Below, one piece after another: positions 1-4,800 of a stretch of 7,307 bases of DNA. The position numbers were made by a program, and so were the translations under genes. Each line of letters opens with the position of its first letter. Position 1 is the first letter of the stretch. Origin of the DNA: an uncultured Collinsella sp. (GTDB lineage: Bacteria; Actinomycetota; Coriobacteriia; Coriobacteriales; Coriobacteriaceae); contig CALBOJ010000025.1 of assembly GCA_937896835.1 (NCBI GenBank), positions 1 to 7,307 of the forward strand. Reading direction: 5' to 3'. The notes below the pieces were generated by a model. The model saw only the letters and a list, made by a program, of their open reading frames with translations. It was not told the origin of the DNA and made no database searches.

Positions 1-53
1 AGCAAGTATTGTCTATTTTTAATAGTTATCTATTATTTAACGGGAGGAAATAA
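1..53 (+). CDS. erm(B): 23S rRNA adenine-N6-methyltransferase Erm(B), C-terminal end only
   Basis: Seen: the frame starting at base 3 encodes QVLSIFNSYLLFNGRK and then a TAA stop at 51-53. The first two bases would complete a Glu codon. I recognise this as the exact C-terminus of Erm(B), the roughly 245-residue enzyme that dimethylates A2058 of 23S rRNA and gives resistance to macrolides, lincosamides and streptogramin B. Only the last 16 codons are inside the window; the catalytic Rossmann domain would lie to the left. The codons are AT-rich and unlike the GC-rich genes from base 402 onward, so the gene was acquired. The ORF at 58 and the topoisomerase remnant after it are the companions I remember from erm(B) plasmids and transposons, which supports the call. 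Whether the full gene is intact cannot be judged here. Confidence 0.93.
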   Translation, partial: QVLSIFNSYLLFNGRK

Positions 54-57
54 TTCT

Positions 58-189
58 ATGAGTCGCTTTTTTAAATTTGGAAAGTTACACGTTACTAAAG
101 GGAATGGAGATAAATTATTAGATATACTACTGACAGCTTCCAAGAAGCTAAAGAGGTCCCTAGCGCCTACGGGGAATTTGTATCGATAA
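58..189 (+). CDS. Small 43-residue ORF that follows erm(B), function unknown
   Basis: The ORF runs from ATG (58-60) to TAA (187-189) and encodes a basic 43-residue peptide beginning MSRFFKFGKLHVTKGNGDKL. A strong Shine-Dalgarno sequence, GGGAGG at 42-47, lies inside the last erm(B) codons, so the two ORFs could be translationally linked. The peptide has no membrane segment and no recognisable domain; it is rich in Lys, Leu and Arg. From memory, almost the same reading frame occurs just after erm(B) on Gram-positive resistance elements, where it is annotated only as hypothetical. Its last third overlaps the left arm of the hairpin at 151-225, so coding potential there may be accidental. It could be a real small peptide or just carried along with erm(B). 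Confidence 0.5.
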   Translation: MSRFFKFGKLHVTKGNGDKLLDILLTASKKLKRSLAPTGNLYR

Positions 190-225
190 GGGGTACAAAT
201 TCCCACTAAGCGCTCGGGACCCCTT
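151..225. repeat. Long imperfect hairpin downstream of erm(B)
   Basis: Bases 151-182 pair with 194-225 around an 11-base loop; I count 27 of 32 positions paired. The most regular inner part is GGGAATTTGTA (172-182) against TACAAATTCCC (194-204). No T-run follows the right arm, so it is not a typical intrinsic terminator. It separates the small ORF from the topoisomerase remnant. It could be a remnant of a recombination or transfer site of the erm(B) element, or a structured transcript end; the sequence alone does not decide. Confidence 0.75.
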
Positions 226-393
226 GTAGGAAAATGTCCTAAGTGTGGCAACAATATTGTATTAAAAAAATCGTTTTATGGTTGTTCAAATTATCCTGAA
301 TGTAAGTTTACTTTAGCTGAACATTTTAGAAAGAAAACTGTATACAAAAAAGGGAATCCGAGAACCAGCGCTCGACATTATGTCGATCGATAG
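190..393 (+). pseudogene. Remnant of a type IA DNA topoisomerase: C4 zinc ribbon only
   Basis: The open frame 190-390 (67 codons, stop TAG 391-393) has no credible start. It encodes a four-cysteine zinc ribbon with the topoisomerase pattern: KCPKCG, then GCSNYPECKF, giving Cys at frame residues 16, 19, 32 and 38 (CxxC-x12-C-x5-C). Such ribbons sit near the C-terminus of bacterial type IA topoisomerases (about 600-700 residues), so nearly all of the enzyme is missing. I recall this segment from the plasmid topoisomerase gene found beside erm(B) on pAMbeta1-like plasmids. In that version the frame continues after AEHFRKK with more basic sequence; here, after about base 338, it changes to unrelated sequence and ends just before the next gene. 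The element-to-host junction is therefore probably near 338-365. Not expected to be functional. Confidence 0.72.
372..386. promoter_or_regulatory. Perfect palindrome before the RHH gene, candidate operator
   Basis: The 15-base sequence TCGACATTATGTCGA is two 7-base half-sites, TCGACAT, around a single T. It ends 15 bases before the ATG at 402 and just upstream of the ribosome binding site. RHH repressors and antitoxins commonly bind short inverted repeats at their own promoters, so autoregulation is a reasonable inference. The same 7-mer recurs twice as a direct repeat at 715-721 and 725-731, on the other side of the gene; I found no other copies in the window. Confidence 0.45.
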
Positions 394-401
394 GAGGCGC
401 T

Positions 402-668
402 ATGGACGCTAAGCAGCTTGAAAAAATGATGGGATTTGCCCCTGGAAAGTTAGAGAAAGCCGCGGAAGCTTACGAAAAAGATGAGTGGCCAAAGGGTCGC
501 ACCATCAAGTTGGGAAGGCCGCCGATCTCCGATGAGCCGAGCGCTGTTTTGTCGGCACGCGTAGGTGAATCGGTTCTTGAGGCGTTTGACGCAAAGGCAA
601 AGCGTCATGGGCAGACACGCACAGAGCGGCTCAGGGAGCTCATTACGCTTGACGCAATGATTGCCTAG
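402..668 (+). CDS. Ribbon-helix-helix protein, antitoxin- or repressor-like
   Basis: This 88-residue protein starts at ATG 402, with AGGAGG at 392-397 giving a good but close spacing of four bases. The N-terminal half (residues 1-45) is charged and helical and contains a conserved-looking LGRPP turn near residue 40. The C-terminal half looks like a ribbon-helix-helix (CopG/MetJ-type) DNA-binding domain: a short strand (VLSARVGESV), a helix (LEAFDAKAKRHGQ), the turn before TRTERLREL, and a second helix to the end. Proteins of this kind act as dimers, as antitoxins or as autorepressors. No toxin partner is present: an erm(B)-element remnant lies upstream and palindromes downstream. Base composition matches the host genes rather than the erm(B) segment, so the gene probably belongs to the chromosome or to a different element. 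The exact function is unknown. Confidence 0.75.
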   Translation: MDAKQLEKMMGFAPGKLEKAAEAYEKDEWPKGRTIKLGRPPISDEPSAVLSARVGESVLEAFDAKAKRHGQTRTERLRELITLDAMIA

Positions 669-695
669 GCACCGCTCCCCCGCCGAACCCAAACA

Positions 696-757
696 TGTAC
701 GTCAGCATCCAACGTCGACATTTTTCGACATCTTCGGATGCTGACGTACAGCTTTTT
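696..757 (+). terminator. Hairpin with T-run after the RHH gene, probable terminator
   Basis: A perfect 15-base inverted repeat, TGTACGTCAGCATCC (696-710) and its complement (736-750), encloses a 25-base loop and is followed by GC and TTTTT (753-757). The loop can form a second small stem, GTCGA (714-718) with TCGAC (725-729). Placement 28 bases after the stop at 668, plus the T-run, fits an intrinsic terminator for the RHH gene on the plus strand. The loop is unusually long for a terminator, and its duplicated TCGACAT may mean it also binds a protein. Confidence 0.55.
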
Positions 758-763
758 GTGGGC

Positions 764-817
764 AGTCGTTGGGGACGTTCTCAAATGACTAGTTGTTAAA
801 GAACGTCCCCAATGACT
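764..817. repeat. 17-bp stem palindrome at the end of the dihydrouridine synthase gene
   Basis: Bases 764-780 pair with 801-817 (core TTGGGGACGTTC / GAACGTCCCCAA), with one G-U pair and a 20-base loop. It begins five bases beyond the stop of the minus-strand gene at 822, so it could protect or end that transcript, although no T-run follows on the minus strand. The motif resembles GGGGACGTTC palindromes that I associate with Collinsella-type genomes, so it may be a dispersed repeat rather than a dedicated terminator. Confidence 0.6.
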
Positions 818-821
818 ACAT

Positions 822-1781
822 TTAGCCGCAAAAGCGGGCGGTTGGCGCGAGCGGCTGCTCGCGAAAGACGCGCTCGACGGCGGCGCGGTATTCGTCGACC
901 TTTTTGGTCTTACGTACGAGCTTGTGAACGGTAGCGGGATCGGCGAAGGCGCACTTGGCGTAGAACCACCACTCCTTCATGCGAAAGACCGCGTTGCCGC
1001 CAATCTCTTCTGCATACGCCGCAAACAGCGTGTCGTGGAAGCGCTGCAGTTCAGCTGCCGTGGCCGCAGGACCGCCTGCAACCATGCGAGCCAGCGCAGG
1101 GTTCGCGAGCAAGCCGCGCCCCAGCATTACATGGCGCGTGCCGGGATAGGCCTCCGCCAGCGCATCCATATCCTCAAGATCAAAAATGTCGCCGTTGTAG
1201 GCCACGGGGAACGGCGCCCGTTCCAGCGTCTCGCCGTAAAACTCTTTGCGCGGCGAGCCCGTATAGCGGTCCTTTTGCACGCGCGGATGCACGATCAGCT
1301 CTGCCAGCGGCATGCGGCAATAGAGGTCGAGCACGCGTTCGTACTCGTCGTCGCGCTCGAGCCCCAGCCTGGTCTTGACCGACACCGGCAAGGGCGAGCG
1401 TTCGCACACATCGCTCAAGAACACCTCGAGCTCATCCAAATTGCGCAGAAAGCCCGAACCCTTCCCCTTGGCGACAACCGTACCCGAGGGGCATCCAAGG
1501 TTGAGATTGACCTCGCGGTAACCCATGTCGGCGAGCACCTGCGCCGCCCACACAAACTCGTCCGCGTTTTTGGACATCAGCTGAGGCACCACGTTGAGCC
1601 CCTGGTTATTGGCGGGATCGACCTCTTTAAACGCCTTACCGCCAAAGCGGTTGCCCACGCGCGGCGGCGGCAAAAACGGCGTGTAATAACAATCGAGTGC
1701 GCCGAAGCACTCCGCGTGCACGCGACGGAACACATGCCCGGTAATCCCCTCCATAGGGGCAAGCGATAGAATCATCAACAT
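822..1781 (-). CDS. tRNA-dihydrouridine synthase
   Basis: This 319-residue flavoenzyme would reduce a uridine in the tRNA D-loop to dihydrouridine with FMN and NADPH, in the cytoplasm. The usual landmarks appear in order: LAPMEGIT (residues 7-14, start of the TIM barrel and FMN site), LNLGCPSG with catalytic Cys97, VKTRLG with Lys136, IVHPRVQKDRYTG with His165 and Arg167, YNGDI (195-199), and MLGRGLLANPAL (219-230) for phosphate binding. A helical C-terminal tRNA-binding domain follows. Length is normal for the family. The motif after the catalytic Cys (SGTVVAKGKGSGFL) differs from the DusB type, so I do not assign a subfamily. ATG 1781 and ATG 1775 are both possible starts; GAGAG lies just upstream and fits the second slightly better. 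The gene stands alone, divergent from the membrane-protein gene, and ends at the palindrome 764-817. Confidence 0.93.
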   Translation of the reverse strand: MLMILSLAPMEGITGHVFRRVHAECFGALDCYYTPFLPPPRVGNRFGGKAFKEVDPANNQGLNVVPQLMSKNADEFVWAAQVLADMGYREVNLNLGCPSGTVVAKGKGSGFLRNLDELEVFLSDVCERSPLPVSVKTRLGLERDDEYERVLDLYCRMPLAELIVHPRVQKDRYTGSPRKEFYGETLERAPFPVAYNGDIFDLEDMDALAEAYPGTRHVMLGRGLLANPALARMVAGGPAATAAELQRFHDTLFAAYAEEIGGNAVFRMKEWWFYAKCAFADPATVHKLVRKTKKVDEYRAAVERVFREQPLAPTARFCG

Positions 1782-1795
1782 CTACTCTCAAATCA

Positions 1796-1826
1796 ATGTG
1801 GCAAAGGGACTGCCCCTTTGTCACAT
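1796..1826. repeat. Short palindrome of the GTGACAAAGGG family, copy 1
   Basis: ATGTGGCAAAGGG (1796-1808) pairs with CCCTTTGTCACAT (1814-1826) with one G-U pair and a five-base loop. It lies just upstream of the dihydrouridine synthase start, between two divergent genes, so a terminator role is unlikely. It is nearly identical to the palindrome at 3404-3436. Similar AAAGGG-palindromes are scattered in gut Coriobacteriia and Clostridia as I remember them. Confidence 0.7.
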
Positions 1827-2028
1827 GCATTATGCCTTGTCCTCGAGGCGGCCCACAAGGCGGAGGCGGTTACTTGACGCCAACCAGCCCTCCAACCATC
1901 CCTGTGCAACGAAGGTGAACGGTGTCCACGAACAGCAAGTAGGGCCGCCCCGCAGCAGCTCCCCCACTCATCTATACTCAAGAGCGTGTGCGCATCGCCC
2001 CCGAAAAACGATGAGAGTCGAGGCCCCC

Positions 2029-3162
2029 ATGCATCAGCTCACCGAACGTGAAAAGAAACGCATTCAGCGGTACTGTGCGTACCCCAAGATCGCAGCGACC
2101 GCACTCGTCATGTCGTTCGTAGCATGTCTGCTCATGCTGCCGCTCCAAATGATCAACGATATCGCGTTCCACCAAAAGGAATTCCAACCCGCGGGCATAT
2201 ATACCGCCATCGCACTCACCGTAATCGAACTCGTCGTCTTTTGCTATTGCGCTCTTGCGCCGCGCTTTGGAATGCAGGGCAAACAGTGGAAGGAGCTGCA
2301 GAGCAGGCTTGCGGTAGCCCAAACCAACAAAGACCGCTCCGCGGAGGTCGCCGGCGTGCTCGCCACGCAAGCTGCCGGCCGCCTGCTCAAGAACAGTGAT
2401 AACGATCTCGCGCGCAACCTGGGCGGCGCCGCGGAGGTCGCCGGCGCCGTAGGGGCAGTTGCCACCGCGGCAGACGTGCTAGCCGAGACCTCGAGCAATG
2501 CCGAGGCCATGGCAAACGCATACGGCGTGACGATTCCAAGCGTCAAGAAGCAGGCCATAGCTCTCGCAGTGGTGCCCGCCATTGTGCTGCTTGGCGTCTA
2601 CATCCCGCAGTTTGTCCAGGGAAATAACGAGCTTCAGGCGAGAAAGGCTGCAGTTGCCGAGCAGCTCGCCATCGCGCAAGATGCCCTGGAGCCCGTGTGT
2701 GAACGCGTCGCGGCAGACGACCCATACGAGTCGTATCACGACTACGGCTACCGCATTATCGGCTATCTGCGCGACAATGACCTTGGCGCTCAAGCAGCCT
2801 ATGTCTACCTTTCTTTTGATGCAGACGGCATGCTCACGGACGTCGATTACACCAGTCAGGTCAACCCCGAGGAAAGCCTTGCAGACAACCTCGCTCGCGC
2901 CGAGCAGGACATCGCGACGCTCTGCGCCCCGCTCAACGGGTTGGACATTTCCGTTGCCACACCGGGCCTCCTCACGCCATGCAGCCTGTCGGATGATTTT
3001 AAACAGACATTTTTAGCCGGATCCCTATATAAAGAAATCAGCATCAAGACGGAGGACGAATCTATCAAGTCGTACTACACCTTTGACACCGAAGCCGCAG
3101 AAGATTTCGACGAATACACCCATCCGGAAATTAGGCTCATGCTCTCTGCAAAAAAGAACTAA
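2029..3162 (+). CDS. Unrecognised membrane protein with three predicted helices
   Basis: I do not recognise this 377-residue protein. I chose ATG 2029 because CGAGG (2019-2023) lies five bases upstream and the sequence then starts with a typical charged N-terminus (HQLTEREKKRIQRY); the open frame extends back to 1798, and ATG 2011 is an alternative without a good ribosome binding site. Three hydrophobic segments are visible: about 20-42, 56-77 and 175-196. By the positive-inside rule the N-terminus and the Ala-rich segment 78-174 are cytoplasmic and the acidic C-terminal domain (197-377) is outside. That domain starts with a helical stretch rich in Ala, Glu and Gln and contains several Asp/Tyr-rich patches, but no enzyme motif I know. 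The cytoplasmic segment contains a repeated AEVAG unit. The gene stands alone; upstream there is a TATACT at 1973-1978 but no matching -35 box. Codon use is like its neighbours. Confidence 0.75.
   Translation: MHQLTEREKKRIQRYCAYPKIAATALVMSFVACLLMLPLQMINDIAFHQKEFQPAGIYTAIALTVIELVVFCYCALAPRFGMQGKQWKELQSRLAVAQTNKDRSAEVAGVLATQAAGRLLKNSDNDLARNLGGAAEVAGAVGAVATAADVLAETSSNAEAMANAYGVTIPSVKKQAIALAVVPAIVLLGVYIPQFVQGNNELQARKAAVAEQLAIAQDALEPVCERVAADDPYESYHDYGYRIIGYLRDNDLGAQAAYVYLSFDADGMLTDVDYTSQVNPEESLADNLARAEQDIATLCAPLNGLDISVATPGLLTPCSLSDDFKQTFLAGSLYKEISIKTEDESIKSYYTFDTEAAEDFDEYTHPEIRLMLSAKKN
2341..2446 (+). repeat. In-frame 16-base direct repeat inside the membrane-protein gene
   Basis: GCGGAGGTCGCCGGCG occurs at 2341-2356 and again at 2431-2446, exactly 90 bases (30 codons) apart, encoding AEVAG at residues 105-109 and 135-139. 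The intervening residues are Ala- and Leu-rich in both copies (VLATQAAGRLL; AVGAVATAADVLAE). An old tandem duplication of a cytoplasmic helix is one explanation; chance from Ala-rich GC-rich coding is the other. Confidence 0.5.
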
Positions 3163-3204
3163 AGGCTTACGCTCTAATTGCCGCTCGCGAACATCGTCTA
3201 TATC

Positions 3205-3389
3205 TCGAGGTCTAATACTTTTCCCGAGAAGTGAACGACTGTTTTTGGACCCCCGAAGCATTGGCATTTTTAGGCATCAAAACCGCAGGATTCGACTGCA
3301 AAACCGCAGGAAATTGCTCGCCAAAAGTGTCGATGCTTCGGGGGTCCATTTTGACTCGTTCACTTCTCGGGAAAAGCATTAGACCTCGA
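3205..3389. repeat. 185-base imperfect palindromic element
   Basis: The outer arms 3205-3238 and 3356-3389 are inverted copies with one mismatch in 34 bases. Inside these, 3246-3261 (TGGACCCCCGAAGCAT) and 3333-3348 are a perfect 16-base inverted pair, and 3262-3280 against 3311-3332 still shows decayed symmetry. The centre contains CAAAACCGCAGGA twice in direct orientation (3278-3290, 3299-3311). The element occupies the gap between two convergent genes. It has no coding capacity I would trust, so it looks like a non-autonomous palindromic repeat (MITE- or REP-like). The single-copy evidence here does not prove mobility, and I see no clear target-site duplication at its ends. Confidence 0.65.
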
Positions 3390-3403
3390 TTTACAAGCCA
3401 CTC

Positions 3404-3436
3404 AATGTGACAAAGGGGCTGTCCCTTTGTCACATT
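3404..3436. repeat. Short palindrome of the GTGACAAAGGG family, copy 2
   Basis: AATGTGACAAAGGG (3404-3417) and its perfect complement (3423-3436) flank the five-base loop GCTGT. It lies 14 bases right of the large palindromic element and six bases left of the operon terminator. The stem matches the copy at 1796-1826 except for one base, and the loops share CTG. It could add to transcription termination from either side, but no T-run adjoins it. Confidence 0.75.
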
Positions 3437-3441
3437 CGATG

Positions 3442-3470
3442 AAAAAGGGCACCGACGTTTGTCGATGCCC
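3442..3470 (-). terminator. Intrinsic terminator of the agmatine-type operon
   Basis: Read on the minus strand, GGGCATCGAC (3470-3461) pairs with GTCGGTGCCC (3456-3447) around the loop AAAC, all ten positions paired with one G-U, followed at once by TTTTT (3446-3442). It lies 51 bases after the stop of the transporter gene (3521), exactly where the transcript of the three-gene operon should end. Confidence 0.85.
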
Positions 3471-3520
3471 CAAAGCGGCTGCAGGTTAAGCCCTACAGCG
3501 TATGTCTAAGACGAATCGGA

Positions 3521-4786
3521 CTATTCGTCCCAGGAGAGGTTCTTACCAGTCTTTTTTGCCAGCAGCAAGAACAGGCCGATAATAACGTTGCATGCGATGC
3601 AGAAGATGAAGACGCCCTGGAAGGAGCCGACAAGCTCATAGACCTTCATCATAACGGGCATGCCAAAGGCGCCGACGATATAGCCCACGGAGCAGATCAG
3701 CGCGAAGATGCGACCGAAATCGCGGGAGCCAAAGACATCCATAACCAAAACGGTCAGGGCAGTGCCAGCGATGACGTACATTACGTCGTTCACGCCTGCT
3801 GCGAAGATGCTGAGCGTCGAGTTGCCGCTGCTCATCATGAGCATGACAAAGGAGAGGATGGAGACAGCGAGCCAGCCCAGAATGGCCTTCGTGCTGCCGA
3901 ACTTATCGCAAGTGGTGCCGACGATCGGATTGAGGAACAGATCGAAGAGCGATGCAGCGGATACCATGAAGCCGCCCACCATGGGGCTAAAACCAACCTC
4001 GGAAGCATACGTCGGGAAGAGCTGGTTCATGCAGCAAGTGAGCTGAACGAGGCAGAGGAAGCCGATGCAGAAGAAGAAGGCAGGCGACTTAATGGCGCGC
4101 GCATAGCTAACGCCACGCGTGCTATCCTCGGTCGTCTCCTCGGTCTCGGCGACCGTCTCGCCCTCGACGTAGCCATAGGGCAGCATGCCCTTGTCCTGAG
4201 GCTTATAGCGGATAATCAGGACGGAAGCGGGGAGAATGAGCACGGCGGAGACGCCAGCGAGCACCAGATAACCAGTCCTCCAGCCAGCGGCCTCGATGAC
4301 AGAGGTGATGACGGGGCTCATGATGAGCATGTAAATCGAGTTCACTGCCCAAGCAAGACCAATTGCCAGGCCACCAGATTTTTTGAACCACTGGTCAATA
4401 ACGTCGGACATGGCGACGCCGGTGGTGAAGGCGAAGCAAATGCCAATCAGGGCGCCAGCGGCGATGAACATCCAAACTTCGGTGTAGAAAGCCATGCCTG
4501 CGCCGGCGGCGAGCAGAATAAGCTCGACGACGGGGAGCCAAACCTTGCCAACAACCTTGGGGATGAGTTTTCCGACAAACGGAAGCGCCGCCGCAAGACC
4601 GATGAGCGTCGCGGTGAAGTAATACGAGAAGATTGAATAGTCAAACCCGAACTCCTCGCACACGGGCGCGACGAAGGAGCCGGCGATTACGCTATAGGAT
4701 CCGGTCGTACCAGCAGACATGAGGCCAAGCGCGATTACGAGAACCCATGCGTAGACCTTGCTGCTCTTTAACTTTGCATTTTCCAT
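3521..4786 (-). CDS. Major facilitator superfamily transporter, OFA-like
   Basis: This is a 421-residue inner-membrane protein with about twelve hydrophobic segments in two halves joined by an acidic cytoplasmic loop (about residues 193-226, rich in Glu and Thr). The MFS loop signature is visible in the second half (CDKFGS). The segment around DQWFKKSGGLAIGLAWAVNS (131-150) and the RYKPQDKGMLPYGY stretch before the central loop resemble the oxalate/formate antiporter-like MFS branch. I start it at ATG 4786 (MENAKLK): AGGAG at 4799-4795 gives an eight-base spacing, whereas an in-frame ATG at 4819 would overlap the previous gene. It is the last gene of the operon, 11 bases after the carbamoyltransferase stop, so it probably carries that pathway's substrate or product, perhaps as an agmatine/putrescine exchanger. 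Classical agmatine clusters use an APC-family antiporter instead. Substrate unproven. Confidence 0.88.
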   Translation of the reverse strand: MENAKLKSSKVYAWVLVIALGLMSAGTTGSYSVIAGSFVAPVCEEFGFDYSIFSYYFTATLIGLAAALPFVGKLIPKVVGKVWLPVVELILLAAGAGMAFYTEVWMFIAAGALIGICFAFTTGVAMSDVIDQWFKKSGGLAIGLAWAVNSIYMLIMSPVITSVIEAAGWRTGYLVLAGVSAVLILPASVLIIRYKPQDKGMLPYGYVEGETVAETEETTEDSTRGVSYARAIKSPAFFFCIGFLCLVQLTCCMNQLFPTYASEVGFSPMVGGFMVSAASLFDLFLNPIVGTTCDKFGSTKAILGWLAVSILSFVMLMMSSGNSTLSIFAAGVNDVMYVIAGTALTVLVMDVFGSRDFGRIFALICSVGYIVGAFGMPVMMKVYELVGSFQGVFIFCIACNVIIGLFLLLAKKTGKNLSWDE

Positions 4787-4794
4787 TGGTACAA

Positions 4795-4800
4795 CTCCTA
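4795..4800 (-). promoter_or_regulatory. Ribosome binding site overlapping the upstream stop codon
   Basis: On the minus strand TAGGAG (4800-4795) contains both the TAG stop of the carbamoyltransferase gene and the Shine-Dalgarno sequence of the transporter gene, whose ATG follows eight bases later. This arrangement fits translational coupling and decides the transporter start in favour of 4786. Confidence 0.75.

Noticed and set aside
151..225. Hairpin as an intrinsic terminator of erm(B)
   Set aside because: The right arm is followed by GTAGGAAAATG, not a T-run, and the stem contains several mismatches.
318..346. Weak promoter: TGAACA (318-323), 17-base spacer, TATACA (341-346), before the RHH gene
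   Set aside because: Each box matches only four of six consensus bases in AT-rich DNA; position near the element junction is intriguing but not enough to call.
924..1769. 281-codon open frame on the plus strand
   Set aside because: It lies entirely antisense to the dihydrouridine synthase, has no family resemblance, and is rich in Arg, His and Ala as expected for the shadow of a GC-rich gene.
1973..1978. TATACT as a -10 box for the membrane-protein gene
   Set aside because: No -35-like sequence lies at a suitable distance; the TTGACG at 1874-1879 is far too distant.
1798..2028. N-terminal extension of the membrane protein back to ATG 1798
   Set aside because: The extension runs through the 1796-1826 palindrome, is Pro/Arg/Ser-rich without domain character, and has no ribosome binding site; ATG 2029 is better supported.
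3278..3311. Two CAAAACCGCAGGA repeats as a mini CRISPR array
   Set aside because: Only two 13-base copies, with an 8-base spacer, inside a palindromic element; no further repeats and no cas genes.
3083..3433. Short open frames on both strands across the palindromic element, ending in similar FTSREK sequences
   Set aside because: The resemblance comes from the inverted-repeat arms being read on both strands; there is no ribosome binding site or conserved domain.
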